64,000 bases of DNA from Candidatus Chlorohelix allophototropha (GCF_030389965.1 NZ_CP128399.1:2532934-2596933), one strand, 5' to 3'. Numbered from the stretch's first letter, positions 1-8,332 are shown. Translations and numbers: made by a program. The notes: generated by a model not told the origin, from the sequence alone.

Positions 1-65
1 AGATTCGCCTGTGCTTTCAAAGCCTTCCATATACCCATCCTAAAATAGATTAGAGATTTTGGCAG

Positions 66-92
66 TAAAAGGGACACGGTAAGCCGTGCCCC
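66..92 (-). terminator. Rho-independent terminator of rubrerythrin gene
   Basis: On the minus strand a 9-bp stem (84-92 with 71-79, one G-U pair) closes a CTTA loop and is followed by TTTT. It lies 24 bp after the rubrerythrin stop codon. Confidence 0.8.
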
Positions 93-115
93 AACCTTGA
101 TAAGTTCTAGGATTA

Positions 116-541
116 TTAATCGACACCGAGGTTTGCAAGACCTTTAGTGAAGCGACCAGCGTGGGATTTTTCGGCTTTGGCGAGGGTTTCAAGCCACTCG
201 GCGACTTCGGCAAAGCCTTCTTCGCGGGCAGTTTTGGCAAAACCGGGATACATTTCGCTGTATTCGTAGGTTTCTCCAGCGATTGCCGATTTCAGGTTGG
301 CAGCGCTATCGCCTACAGGCTCACCTGTAACCGGGTCGCCCACTTCCTTCAAGAAGTCGAAGTGACCAAAAGCGTGTCCGGTTTCGCCTTCGGCTACTGA
401 GCGGAACAGCGCGGCAATTTCCGGCTCGCCTTCAACATCGGCAGCACGAGCGAAATACAAATAGCGGCGGTTTGCCTGCGACTCGCCTGCAAAGGCTTCT
501 TTTAAGTTTTCGTGGGTTTTGGTTCCTTGCAAATTAGCCAT
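116..541 (-). CDS. rbr: Rubrerythrin (diiron domain only)
   Basis: This 141-residue protein is a ferritin-like four-helix diiron protein that reduces hydrogen peroxide in anaerobes and microaerophiles, in the cytoplasm. All seven expected iron ligands are visible: E20, E53, H56, E90, E93, E124 and H127. The C-terminal rubredoxin domain of classical rubrerythrin (about 190 residues) is absent, so electrons must come from a separate protein. The start follows an AAGGAG site 11 bases upstream. The gene is monocistronic, with its own promoter (672-700), a palindrome over the predicted transcription start (650-666) and a terminator. Family assignment is secure; peroxide reduction is inferred from the family. 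Confidence 0.95.
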   Translation of the reverse strand: MANLQGTKTHENLKEAFAGESQANRRYLYFARAADVEGEPEIAALFRSVAEGETGHAFGHFDFLKEVGDPVTGEPVGDSAANLKSAIAGETYEYSEMYPGFAKTAREEGFAEVAEWLETLAKAEKSHAGRFTKGLANLGVD

Positions 542-649
542 TACCAGTAATCTCCTTCTTTCGATTATTATCTATTGAGATTCCTTCAATCGATAAGAGG
601 CTACCATGAAGCATCGGCATCCTCGTAAATATTTCACAGGGTTAACTAT

Positions 650-666
650 TTAAGAATGGTTCTTAA
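650..666. promoter_or_regulatory. Palindrome, possible operator of rubrerythrin
   Basis: TTAAGAA-TGG-TTCTTAA is a perfect 7-bp-arm inverted repeat placed over the predicted transcription start of the rubrerythrin promoter. The position suits a repressor. The Fur/PerR type is a guess from the kind of gene controlled. Confidence 0.5.
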
Positions 667-671
667 TTAGG

Positions 672-700
672 AAGATATACTAAAAAGGTTGGGTTGTCAA
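672..700 (-). promoter_or_regulatory. Sigma70-type promoter of rubrerythrin
   Basis: On the minus strand TTGACA (695-700) and TATCTT (672-677) are 17 bases apart. The -35 hexamer is a perfect match to consensus. Transcription would begin near 665, inside the palindrome. Confidence 0.65.
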
Positions 701-758
701 GTAGGGAAAAGGGAAGAATTTGTTATGTTTTTTTAATTTATTTTGAGCCTTTGCAATA

Positions 759-776
759 GAGGGGTTTAAGCCCCTC
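759..776 (-). repeat. GAGGGG/CCCCTC hairpin after bchC
   Basis: A 6-bp stem with a 6-base loop lies 20 bp after the bchC stop. There is no clear U-run on the minus strand, so it may only protect the transcript end. It belongs to a family of similar hairpins (10354, 13013, 37394). Confidence 0.4.
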
Positions 777-795
777 ATTTCATACAACTTGTACA

Positions 796-1758
796 CTATT
801 GCCAATTAATCAACGCTTTTAGGCAATAAGGATTATGCAAGGCGGAGGCATAGGCTTCCTGATATTCAGTTACCGGGTAGCGATGTGTAAACAAATAACC
901 CGTCTGGATTTTATTAAGATGCATCGCGTTCATCACTGCGGGAACATCTTCCACCGCCCATTCGCGGCTGGTGTGGAACGATAATTCTTTGAGGAAGGGC
1001 CAAGCGAAATCAAGGTCGATACGACGGTAAAAACCTAACAACAAGACCCTGCCGCGATCACGCATTGCAGTGACATTTGTGCCGATAACTTCCATTTTGC
1101 CGGTAGCGTCAATCATCACGTCCACCTTAGCAGGGAGTTGGGATTTCAGGGAGGTGGTAGTAATATTGACTTTAATATCACCTACTATAGCCTTATCCAG
1201 CCGATCTTGAACTGTGTCGCACACAATCAGTTCCGCCCCTTTGAGTTTGGCAGCTTGAGCAGCCAATTGCCCGATTGGACCTTGACCCATTACCAGCACT
1301 AGTTCGCCCGGTTTGATGTCAATCAACTCCACGCCATGCCAAGCGGTAGCCGCCGGTGCAATTGCCACCGCCGCAACCGGGTCAAGTCCGTTGAGCAGAT
1401 ATGCCTTGCTGTAGTGGGTAGTAATATAACTGGCTTGACCACCCCATGCGGGTGTTACCCCTTCATAGCCGTAACTGCCACCTACAAATGCCAACTCGCC
1501 GACATAATTAGGCGAAACTGCTGCTCCAACTTCCACGATTTCGCCTACTGTTTCATAGCCGGGTATGCAGGGAAATGGCAAATTAGCCATCTCTACCAAT
1601 TGTCCCGCCATCAAAAGTCGTTCAGTGCCAGCCGAAATTGAGGTGTAGAGAGTACGTATCAGCACCTCCTCTGGCGCTAATTCGCGTAAACGAACGTCAG
1701 AGAAGGTCATTCGGTTTGGAGAGGATACTACAATAGCTTGCGCTGTGCGAATTATCAT
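796..1758 (-). CDS. bchC: BchC, bacteriochlorophyllide a dehydrogenase
   Basis: BchC oxidises the 3-hydroxyethyl group of the bacteriochlorophyll precursor to 3-acetyl, a late step specific to bacteriochlorophyll a. The 320-residue product is a zinc-independent medium-chain dehydrogenase. Near the N-terminus it has the SAGTERLL signature shared by BchC proteins, then PGYETVG, and a nucleotide-binding GQGPIGQLAA stretch near residue 160. It starts 15 bp after the ArsA-like gene and is probably cotranscribed with it. No other bch gene is in the window, so the pathway genes are dispersed. The alternative, a general zinc-less alcohol dehydrogenase, is less likely because of the N-terminal signature. 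It is the main evidence for phototrophy here. Confidence 0.88.
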   Translation of the reverse strand: MIIRTAQAIVVSSPNRMTFSDVRLRELAPEEVLIRTLYTSISAGTERLLMAGQLVEMANLPFPCIPGYETVGEIVEVGAAVSPNYVGELAFVGGSYGYEGVTPAWGGQASYITTHYSKAYLLNGLDPVAAVAIAPAATAWHGVELIDIKPGELVLVMGQGPIGQLAAQAAKLKGAELIVCDTVQDRLDKAIVGDIKVNITTTSLKSQLPAKVDVMIDATGKMEVIGTNVTAMRDRGRVLLLGFYRRIDLDFAWPFLKELSFHTSREWAVEDVPAVMNAMHLNKIQTGYLFTHRYPVTEYQEAYASALHNPYCLKALINWQ

Positions 1759-1773
1759 AGCAATTTCTTCTAT

Positions 1774-3000
1774 CTATTTACGAACGTTACCAGCAGGTTG
1801 CGCTTTGGATGTATCAAATACGGGCTTGGGTGCGGCAAATATAACATCCAAAGTATCGCCGTTAAAAGTAGCGTCTACCGCCGTGCAACGTGCCAGTGCC
1901 GTTGGCAACACAATAGTGCGCCTATACCAGCCCACCTCAATTACAAGGTCATCGCCGGTCTGCATCAACTTAACATCATCCTCAGTAGCAAAAGGCAGTT
2001 TCAGGCGCATGTTGTAGTTATCACCTTCTTTAGTGATTTGCTGCGCTTGACCCTTGAAATAAAAGAGAGTAGGGTCACCCTTCTCGCCGAACAACTCTAT
2101 ACCCAGTTGGCGAAGCATTTGCTCACCCACTATTTCATGTTCAAACTGAGGAGCGGGAAATAGTGGCAGGGGCGCAAAGGAGTCATTAACCTCTTTACGA
2201 TATTTATCCTGCATTTCCGCGACATGGGCGCGAGCGGGCGAACGTTCAATCATTTCGGGGGTTAGCACCCGATTAATCATCACCGCATCCACGTTGTAAC
2301 CGAACAGGTTCAGGTAGGTAAGACTGCGTTGCGCCTCGCGAATAACCATTCGCTCAAGGTTGACCACGATACGAGCTGAGCTGATATTAGGGTCACTGAT
2401 AATATCACGCACCTTTTTCAAGCGTTCTAGGATGTCTTCGAGGCTACTGAACACGTCATCATTGGCGAGAGGTAAATTAGTAACTTTACTAAGAAGGGGA
2501 CGTGCCAATTTCATAACGCTACGCAGAGTCGGGAAGATTTTTTCAAGCCACCAATGTAGCGCATCGGGCAGGCTTAGCAAACGCAGAGTTTCTCCGGTAG
2601 GAGCGGCATCAACGATTATTACATCATAATTACCGCTATCATGGTGACGTTTAATTTGAATCAGGCTAAAAAGCTCTTCGGTGCCGGGGATAACCGCCAT
2701 TTCCTCAGTAGCAATATCATTATGCCCTTGCCATGCCAACACTTCCACCAAGAAATCCCGAATAATGCCCCAGTTGCGTTCCATCTCGTGGAGAGCGTTA
2801 ACTTCCTGTGCCCACAGATTATCTCTTACTTGTACAGGGTCTGGACCAAGCGGTTTGTCTAGGGAATCGGCAAGGCTATGGGCGGCATCTGTACTCATCA
2901 CAATAGTGCGATAACCAAGATCGGCGCAACGATGAGCAGTAGCGGCGGCAATACTTGTCTTACCTACGCCGCCTTTGCCGGTGTAAACGATGATTCTCAA
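1774..3000 (-). CDS. ArsA-family ATPase with C-terminal Hsp20-like domain
   Basis: This P-loop ATPase of the ArsA/GET3 group has a deviant Walker A GKGGVGKTS right at the N-terminus, a switch I stretch with STDAAHS, and an ATPase body. After about residue 320 comes a beta-rich Hsp20-like domain (…DDLVIEVG…RRTIVLP…) typical of ArsA-like proteins of green bacteria. I chose the TTG at 3000 (408 residues). It has AAGGG eight bases upstream and puts the P-loop where the family has it. An ATG at 3153 would lie upstream of the predicted promoter and add 51 residues without homology. No arsenic genes are nearby. The bchC neighbour suggests a role in pigment or membrane-protein handling, which is inference. 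Confidence 0.88.
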   Translation of the reverse strand: MRIIVYTGKGGVGKTSIAAATAHRCADLGYRTIVMSTDAAHSLADSLDKPLGPDPVQVRDNLWAQEVNALHEMERNWGIIRDFLVEVLAWQGHNDIATEEMAVIPGTEELFSLIQIKRHHDSGNYDVIIVDAAPTGETLRLLSLPDALHWWLEKIFPTLRSVMKLARPLLSKVTNLPLANDDVFSSLEDILERLKKVRDIISDPNISSARIVVNLERMVIREAQRSLTYLNLFGYNVDAVMINRVLTPEMIERSPARAHVAEMQDKYRKEVNDSFAPLPLFPAPQFEHEIVGEQMLRQLGIELFGEKGDPTLFYFKGQAQQITKEGDNYNMRLKLPFATEDDVKLMQTGDDLVIEVGWYRRTIVLPTALARCTAVDATFNGDTLDVIFAAPKPVFDTSKAQPAGNVRK

Positions 3001-3085
3001 ATGCTTACCCTTAATTTCTAAACTAAGTATGCTTGCTAAGCAGTCGCCCGTGATTCCAACAAGCGTATTAGTGATAGCTGAATGA

Positions 3086-3114
3086 ATTATAACATATGCT
3101 TTGGTTACTGAAAA
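3086..3114 (-). promoter_or_regulatory. Promoter of the ArsA-like/bchC operon
   Basis: On the minus strand TTTTCA (3109-3114) and a perfect TATAAT (3086-3091) are separated by 17 bases. Transcription near 3079 gives a leader of about 80 bases before the TTG start at 3000. Confidence 0.6.
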
Positions 3115-3231
3115 CCAATAGGCAAATGTAAGTAAGATTGGAGATACACGCAAATAACAATTAAGCAGAAGGAACCGCTAATGCTTGCTAGGTGGTTCAG
3201 AACAGTTATACCCCTAGCAGATAGCGCGTAT

Positions 3232-3360
3232 TCAAATCGAACTGTTCAGGGTGCAATACAGATAGCCCTTTTCGTCCAGTATCTTTTTCTCAACCTCAGA
3301 AAGAATACGAGGGTTTACTCCCAACCCACTCAAAACCTCTTCGATTGTAAGCTGTTGCAT
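3232..3360 (-). CDS. 42-residue mini-ORF, possible relic of a PhyH-type gene
   Basis: A 42-codon frame begins with ATG behind a strong GAGGAGA site. Its second half reads KKILDEKGYL, which resembles the first conserved helix and strand of phytanoyl-CoA dioxygenase family proteins, then it stops. It could be a genuine short peptide, but I favour the 5' remnant of a decayed dioxygenase gene. The neighbouring IS3 element may mark the rearrangement. Similarity is judged by eye on about ten residues, so the assignment is weak. Confidence 0.35.
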   Translation of the reverse strand: MQQLTIEEVLSGLGVNPRILSEVEKKILDEKGYLYCTLNSSI

Positions 3361-3498
3361 AACTCACTTCTCCTCATTCACCAATAGTATAAAGTATTAC
3401 GTGGGGTGAGGTACAATAGAGAGATTTTCCAAAAACAAATGATAGTTATGCAACTAAATAATATAATGAACCAGAAGAACTGAACAACTAAAAAGGGT

Positions 3499-3514
3499 TT
3501 GGTAAGGTGTATAC
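3499..3514 (+). repeat. Left inverted repeat of IS3-family element
   Basis: It matches the complement of 4724-4742 with two single-base gaps and one mismatch. It lies immediately before the transposase ATG. Confidence 0.6.
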
Positions 3515-3522
3515 TTAAAAAC

Positions 3523-4677
3523 ATGACAACACCTAGAAAAAAGTATTCACCCACATTTAAGTCTCAAAGAGTGCAAGAAGTGCTGGAAGGTAATAAAACC
3601 CTTACCCAGATAGCTTCTGAATATGGTATTCATCCGAATATGCTCACTAAATGGAAACAACTGGCTCTAAAAGGTCTGCCACAATCCTTTGATGAGCGTA
3701 CTCAGAAGCAAATCGCGCTGCTGACCGCACAGTACGAACAAGAAAAAGAACAACTTTACGCCGAAATAGGTCGCCTGACTACACAGCTCAGGTGGTTAGA
3801 AAAAAAAGTGAAGCAGGCTTTGCCCAGGTCGGTCAGATTAAGCCTAATCGAAACCCAAAAAGCTGAACTTTCACTCTCAAAACAAAGTGAGTTGCTAGGA
3901 ATTAGCCGTTCCAGTTTGTACTACCGCTCAGTAGCACCAACCGAACGAGAAATTGAGCTCAAACACCGAATTGATGAGATTTACACCGTTTACCCTTTTT
4001 ATGGATATCGGCGAATTCATCAACAATTACTGCGGGAAGGCAAGCACCTCAACCGCAAAACGGTGCAAAACTATATGCGGGAGATGGGGCTAGAAGCAAT
4101 CTATCCTGGTCCTAATCTTTCGAAACGAGATCAAAAGCAGCGGGTATATCCCTATCTCTTAAGGAACCTGGCTATAACCAGACCCGCTCAGGTATTCGGT
4201 ACCGACATCACATATATCAAGCTCAAACACGGTTGGCTTTATCTGGTGGCTGTCATCGACTGGTACAGCAGATATGTGGTAAGTTGGGAATTATCTGATA
4301 CTCTGGAAATCGATTTTGTGCTTAGAACTACCGAGCGAGCGTTGGCGAAGATAAAACCGGAGATCTTTAACAGTGACCAAGGTAGTCATTTTACCAGTCC
4401 TAAATACACTGCTTTGATATTGGGCGCAGGTGTAAAGTTAAGTATGGATGGACGTGGGCGAGCACTAGATAATGTTTTCACCGAAAGGCTCTGGCGTTCC
4501 TTAAAATATGAGTGTGTTTATTTAGCACAATTTGAGAACCCCAAAGAAGCAAAGCTAGGGATTGGTGAGTATTTCGATTTCTACAATAATACTCGACCTC
4601 ATCAGGCTTTGAAATATCAGACACCGGCTCAGGTTTATTTCAATACCGTGACACCAGTAATTATGTTAAAGAGCTAA
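3523..4677 (+). CDS. IS3-family transposase, OrfA and OrfB in one frame
   Basis: The protein begins with a Tnp_1-type helix-turn-helix (ASEYGIHPNMLTKWK, about residues 30-45), then a leucine-rich coiled coil. The OrfB half follows: an HTH_21 segment (YPFYGYRRIH) and an rve integrase core with the DDE triad in GTDITYI, NSDQGSHF and FTERLWRSLKYE. In most IS3 elements OrfA and OrfB are joined by a -1 frameshift; here they form one uninterrupted frame of 384 codons. I chose the ATG at 3523 because an upstream TTG start would lie inside the terminal repeat. The gene looks intact, so the element may still be active. Confidence 0.92.
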   Translation: MTTPRKKYSPTFKSQRVQEVLEGNKTLTQIASEYGIHPNMLTKWKQLALKGLPQSFDERTQKQIALLTAQYEQEKEQLYAEIGRLTTQLRWLEKKVKQALPRSVRLSLIETQKAELSLSKQSELLGISRSSLYYRSVAPTEREIELKHRIDEIYTVYPFYGYRRIHQQLLREGKHLNRKTVQNYMREMGLEAIYPGPNLSKRDQKQRVYPYLLRNLAITRPAQVFGTDITYIKLKHGWLYLVAVIDWYSRYVVSWELSDTLEIDFVLRTTERALAKIKPEIFNSDQGSHFTSPKYTALILGAGVKLSMDGRGRALDNVFTERLWRSLKYECVYLAQFENPKEAKLGIGEYFDFYNNTRPHQALKYQTPAQVYFNTVTPVIMLKS

Positions 4678-4723
4678 AAAGAGTTACTAGCTATTTAACA
4701 TTATTAGTTCTATAGAAAGGACT

Positions 4724-4742
4724 GTATCACTCCTTAACCAAG
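4724..4742 (-). repeat. Right inverted repeat of IS3-family element
   Basis: This is the partner of 3499-3514. The next 260 bp up to the diguanylate cyclase hold no gene; a TTGACA at 4757-4762 outside the repeat could be a -35 element, but its spacing to TAATAT is only 15. Confidence 0.6.
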
Positions 4743-5001
4743 CTTTTATTTTTGTCTTGACAAACTGGGTCATTTCATAATATTGGGTAATCACTGTGAG
4801 CTAAATTATAGTGCTTAACTTTTCTTTTAAATATAATCTAACTATTGATACAAATAGTAAGGCAGTACGTAAGGTTTATTTTCTAAAATTGTACCAATAA
4901 AGCGTAAAAAACTAGCAGAGTACAAAACGTGGAATAGTTGCTGCCAAATCACGCCTAAAGCGTGCTTTTCGCTAGAACCATGCTGGAAGTGTCATTATAA
5001 A

Positions 5002-6120
5002 ATGCTCAAGGTATCACGTCGTTTTAACTTGTTTCATCAGTGGATACATTCATACATACCTTATAAACCCGCCCATACTGAAACTGCGCCGGTATTTTTT
5101 TCAATCTGGGCTTCTTTTCTGTTAGCTTATATTGTCAATATCATTTTTTTCTACACCCCTGATAATATTTTCAAAACTCTTTTGCTTGGCGTAATCTGGA
5201 TAATCCTGCTGCCCGCTGATTTTTTTCTACCCGGACCATCTACCACTATTTCATTAAGAATTGCTTTTCTGGTAGGAGAAACTATTCTAATGATGAGTCT
5301 GGGTATATTTGATAATTTTACGATCACGGGCTATATGCTTTTTGCGTTGGTGGGACAGGCTGCTTTTGTGCTACCGGTTTATGCCAGTCTGGGCTATACT
5401 TTGTTCCTCGGAGTTTGTTTTTATCTGGCGCTCGCCCTACCCTACCTAACAGACAACAAGCCCTATCTATTTGAAATTTCATGGCTAATCGGCGCCATCT
5501 TTACGTGGGCGGCTATGACCTTAATGCGCAAAGCGCGTGACCAACACGCCAAAATTGCAGAGCTTAACGCTAAACTGGCTGAAACCCATAATCTGGTGCA
5601 AGCACAGGCTGAAATGCTGGCACAACAAGCCATTGAGGATAGTTTAACCGGATTAAATAACCGGCGGTATCTCGATGCAGACCTTCCGAGAGAATTTGAA
5701 AGAGCACGTCGCCTTGAACGTAAGCTAACCCTGGCTATGTTAGATGTTGACCACTTCAAGCACATAAACGACCGCTTTAGCCACCATACAGGCGATCAGG
5801 TATTGGTAACGCTGGCAAATATTTTCAGACAAAATTGCCGTACTGCCGTTGATAGTATTGTAAGATACGGTGGTGAGGAATTTATTATCTATTTCCCCGA
5901 AACCGATCTGCATACTGCTGCAAATATTATTTGCGAGAGAATCAGGCAAGCTACCGAAAATTATAACTGGGATTGGATTTCTCACGGCTTGAACGTAACT
6001 TTAAGCATCGGTCTGGCAGAAGCTGATAAAGTATCTAACCACATCGAATTGATTAAAACTGCCGATAGTAAGCTGTATGAAGCAAAAAATGGCGGGCGCA
6101 ATCGCATCTGCTTTGTATAA
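5002..6120 (+). CDS. Membrane-bound diguanylate cyclase (GGDEF)
   Basis: The 372-residue protein makes cyclic di-GMP from two GTP. Residues about 30-175 form six predicted membrane helices, followed by a short coiled coil (about 178-212). The GGDEF domain runs from DSLTGLNNRR (213-222) to the end, with metal-binding D248 and the active signature GGEEF at 290-294. The RxxD inhibitory site expected just upstream reads TAVD, so product inhibition is probably absent. The membrane part resembles sensor modules with a buried ligand site, but the signal is unknown. The metallophosphoesterase gene follows within 25 bp and may be cotranscribed. Confidence 0.93.
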   Translation: MLKVSRRFNLFHQWIHSYIPYKPAHTETAPVFFSIWASFLLAYIVNIIFFYTPDNIFKTLLLGVIWIILLPADFFLPGPSTTISLRIAFLVGETILMMSLGIFDNFTITGYMLFALVGQAAFVLPVYASLGYTLFLGVCFYLALALPYLTDNKPYLFEISWLIGAIFTWAAMTLMRKARDQHAKIAELNAKLAETHNLVQAQAEMLAQQAIEDSLTGLNNRRYLDADLPREFERARRLERKLTLAMLDVDHFKHINDRFSHHTGDQVLVTLANIFRQNCRTAVDSIVRYGGEEFIIYFPETDLHTAANIICERIRQATENYNWDWISHGLNVTLSIGLAEADKVSNHIELIKTADSKLYEAKNGGRNRICFV

Positions 6121-6143
6121 AGGTGCTTTTTGGAGGTTTGTTT

Positions 6144-7331
6144 TTGCTTGGCTATGTTTTTGGAATATTTAACAGTGACCCTTTAGTACAACTAAAACTT
6201 TTAATACCGTTTATTCTGCTCTCTATTGGGTTTGGGCTGTTAGGGGCTATTCGGCTTCACCGTCTGCACAAGGAGAGTAAGCGTTTCATCGGGCATTTGG
6301 TAATGGCAACGCTGAGCGCATATTTCGTTTTCACGTTATTGATCTCGCTATTGAACCCCACCGGAACCAGTTATGGGGCAGCGCAACCTGTGATTATAGT
6401 TTTCGGGGTGCTTTACCTTTTATTGTTTGGCTTTACCCTACTTCTATTCTCACTATTGGTAAAAATAAAACGCTTGCACCAGAACTGGAAATTTTTGACC
6501 CGCGCTTATTACGCCGGACATTTGGCGTTGTTGCTGTTGCTTGGTTATGGCGCGTATATCGAGCCGTTCTGGCTGGATACCACCTATACTACCCTGCCTG
6601 CCTCCAGTTTTGCCCCCGGTTCGCCTCCCTTGAAAATCGTGCTGTTCAGCGATTTGCATATGGAGCGATGGGGACGGCGCGAGGATGAGGCGCTTGCCGC
6701 TATCCGCAAGCTTGAGCCTGACCTGTTGCTCGTCAGCGGCGATCTTATAAACGTTGACCATTACCAGCCTGAAACCTACGCCGATATGCACCGTTTTTTT
6801 ATGAATCTTCAGGCACGTTACGGGGTGTACGCGGTGGGCGGTTCGGTGGATGATATTGCGGAGACACGCGCAGCTTTGCAGGGTACACCCGTCCATTTCC
6901 TCAACAATGAAATTGCGCGGCTGGAAATTAACGATAACAAAATTGAAATTCTCGGTATCCCTAGCCATTACCGGGATGACGGGCAAATGCTTGAGGATTT
7001 AAGCGCGGAGTTAAACCCGGATGCTTACAAAATCTTGCTCTACCATACGCCCGATCTTGCCAAAGAAAAAAGCCTTGCTAATATAAATTTGTATCTGGCA
7101 GGACATACACATGGCGGGCAAATTGCGCTGCCCTTTGTAGGGGCAATTTTTACCGCCAGTCGCTACGGTACGGAATATGCGGCTGGCTTGTACAAGTTGG
7201 CTAATCCGGGCAATACTAGGCTTTACGTGACAAGGGGCTTGGGCTTTGAGGGGATGAATACGCCGCGTATTCGGCTTTTTGCGCGTCCTGAAATATCGGC
7301 GCTTACGCTTGTTCCGCCGAATCGACTCTGA
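6144..7331 (+). CDS. Membrane metallophosphoesterase (YkuE/YaeI-like)
   Basis: About 160 N-terminal residues form four or five membrane helices. A calcineurin-like phosphoesterase domain follows, with FSDLHME, SGDLIN, LYHTPD and AGHTHGGQI in order. The usual GNHD/E block is replaced by GGSVDD, so one metal ligand and the catalytic His are missing and activity may be altered. Family members act on phospholipid-linked pyrophosphates or related membrane substrates; the substrate here is unknown. I chose the TTG at 6144 because GGAGG lies seven bases upstream; a GTG at 6123 is the alternative. The 3' end overlaps the convergent Rieske gene by 29 bp. Confidence 0.85.
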   Translation: MLGYVFGIFNSDPLVQLKLLIPFILLSIGFGLLGAIRLHRLHKESKRFIGHLVMATLSAYFVFTLLISLLNPTGTSYGAAQPVIIVFGVLYLLLFGFTLLLFSLLVKIKRLHQNWKFLTRAYYAGHLALLLLLGYGAYIEPFWLDTTYTTLPASSFAPGSPPLKIVLFSDLHMERWGRREDEALAAIRKLEPDLLLVSGDLINVDHYQPETYADMHRFFMNLQARYGVYAVGGSVDDIAETRAALQGTPVHFLNNEIARLEINDNKIEILGIPSHYRDDGQMLEDLSAELNPDAYKILLYHTPDLAKEKSLANINLYLAGHTHGGQIALPFVGAIFTASRYGTEYAAGLYKLANPGNTRLYVTRGLGFEGMNTPRIRLFARPEISALTLVPPNRL

Positions 7332-7662
7332 AGGGTTTTACGTTAGTTATATCGACCCAGATTTCGCCGTCCTCCACCTTGAGCGGATAGGTGGGCAGGG
7401 TTACGGGAATGCCGCCCGGCGCTTCGTTCTCGCCTGTTCGCACGTTGAATTGCCAGCGATGCAGATAGCAGCGCACCAGTTCGCCCTTTAAATCACCCGA
7501 CCAGAGGGGCCAACCTTGATGGGGACACCACGGTGAGAAGGCGTAGTATTGCCCACTCACGTTTGCCACCGCCACTTTCGCGCTTCCGGCTTTTAGTTCT
7601 TTTATTTGTCCCGGCTTGATTTCCGAAGCGCGCGCCACTTTCACGAAGCCGCTTTGCGCCAT
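7303..7662 (-). CDS. Rieske-type [2Fe-2S] ferredoxin
   Basis: This soluble 119-residue protein has the Rieske cluster motif C-P-H near residue 47 and C-Y-L-H about 19 residues later, within the usual beta fold. It has no membrane helix, so it is of the small NirD/BphF-like ferredoxin type and not a bc-complex subunit. The start at 7662 is preceded by AAGGAAA; longer upstream frames run into the Nudix gene. It begins 22 bp after the Nudix stop, so the two are likely cotranscribed. The partner enzyme is not evident. Confidence 0.88.
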   Translation of the reverse strand: MAQSGFVKVARASEIKPGQIKELKAGSAKVAVANVSGQYYAFSPWCPHQGWPLWSGDLKGELVRCYLHRWQFNVRTGENEAPGGIPVTLPTYPLKVEDGEIWVDITNVKPFRVDSAEQA

Positions 7663-7684
7663 TTCGTTTTCCTTCTTGCCCTGT

Positions 7685-8218
7685 TTACGGAACATCGGGA
7701 CGCTCCGGCGTAGTAGGTTGCCAGCGCAACGGTTGCCATTTGGTGGTGAGATATTCGGGGTAGATAAAGTAACGCGGCATTGCCTTACCATGAATAAGAT
7801 AGTTCAGAAGCCCTTCGCCCATGCTAGGACGGTGGATATATTCCGGCACTTGCGCGAAAGGCACAAAGCGCACCTCTTTTACTGGTCCGTTCACCTCCGC
7901 TATCGGCTCAGGTGCAACCTCTGGCGCGGTTAAACTCACTTCGAATACCAGCGTGACAAATTGCTTGTGCGCTATCTCGGAACGAGAATCAACCGCATAG
8001 AGCAGTTCGCCCACCGTCACCTGCAAGCCCGTTTCTTCCAGAAACTCGCGCCGCAACCCCTCTTTATGCTGTTCGCCTGGTTCTAGCCTACCGCCCGGCA
8101 GCGACCACATTAATTCCGGGTAGCCATAGTCGTTGGCTACCAACAGCACGCCGCCCTGATGCGCCAGCACGCCCTGCGACACTCGATAATATTGCCATTC
8201 TTGTTGTATTTCGCTCAT
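7685..8218 (-). CDS. Nudix hydrolase
   Basis: The protein has 177 residues. The Nudix box GX5EX7REXXEEXG is complete around residues 41-63, with the core RREFLEETG, so magnesium-dependent hydrolysis of a nucleoside-diphosphate-linked substrate is expected. The N-terminal YYRVSQGVLAHQGGVLLV strand is typical for the fold. The substrate cannot be told from sequence. No clear ribosome binding site precedes the ATG; TAAAAT lies just upstream, which could mean a leaderless or very short-leader transcript. It is followed by the Rieske ferredoxin gene. Confidence 0.9.
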   Translation of the reverse strand: MSEIQQEWQYYRVSQGVLAHQGGVLLVANDYGYPELMWSLPGGRLEPGEQHKEGLRREFLEETGLQVTVGELLYAVDSRSEIAHKQFVTLVFEVSLTAPEVAPEPIAEVNGPVKEVRFVPFAQVPEYIHRPSMGEGLLNYLIHGKAMPRYFIYPEYLTTKWQPLRWQPTTPERPDVP

Positions 8219-8332
8219 GCGCTATATTTTAGCAGGGGGCGCGGGAAAAACAAAATCAGCCACAACCCAAAATTTTCGGGTGGCGCTACGCGCGTACGGA
8301 GTTCTCTTTACCCTTCCCTCTTTGACCTTACC

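Larger units (their letters stand above)
3499..4742 (+). mobile_element. IS3-family insertion sequence (IS150-like layout)
   Basis: A single transposase gene is bracketed by imperfect inverted repeats: TTGGTAAGGTGTATAC at 3499-3514 and, on the other strand, CTTGGTTAAGGAGTGATAC at 4724-4742. The length of about 1.25 kb is normal for IS3 elements. I could not define the outermost bases or a 3-4 bp target duplication with certainty. Confidence 0.8.

Noticed and set aside
1774-3000. Arsenite efflux ATPase
   Set aside because: No arsB, arsC, arsR or arsD is nearby and the Hsp20-like C-terminal domain marks a different subgroup.
3001-3153. N-terminal extension of the ArsA-like protein to an ATG at 3153
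   Set aside because: It lies upstream of the TATAAT promoter and adds residues not found before the P-loop in the family.
7303-7662. Rieske ferredoxin as part of the b6-type complex
   Set aside because: It lacks a membrane anchor and a disulfide pair and is 16 kb away; a true Rieske subunit is at 25981-26595.
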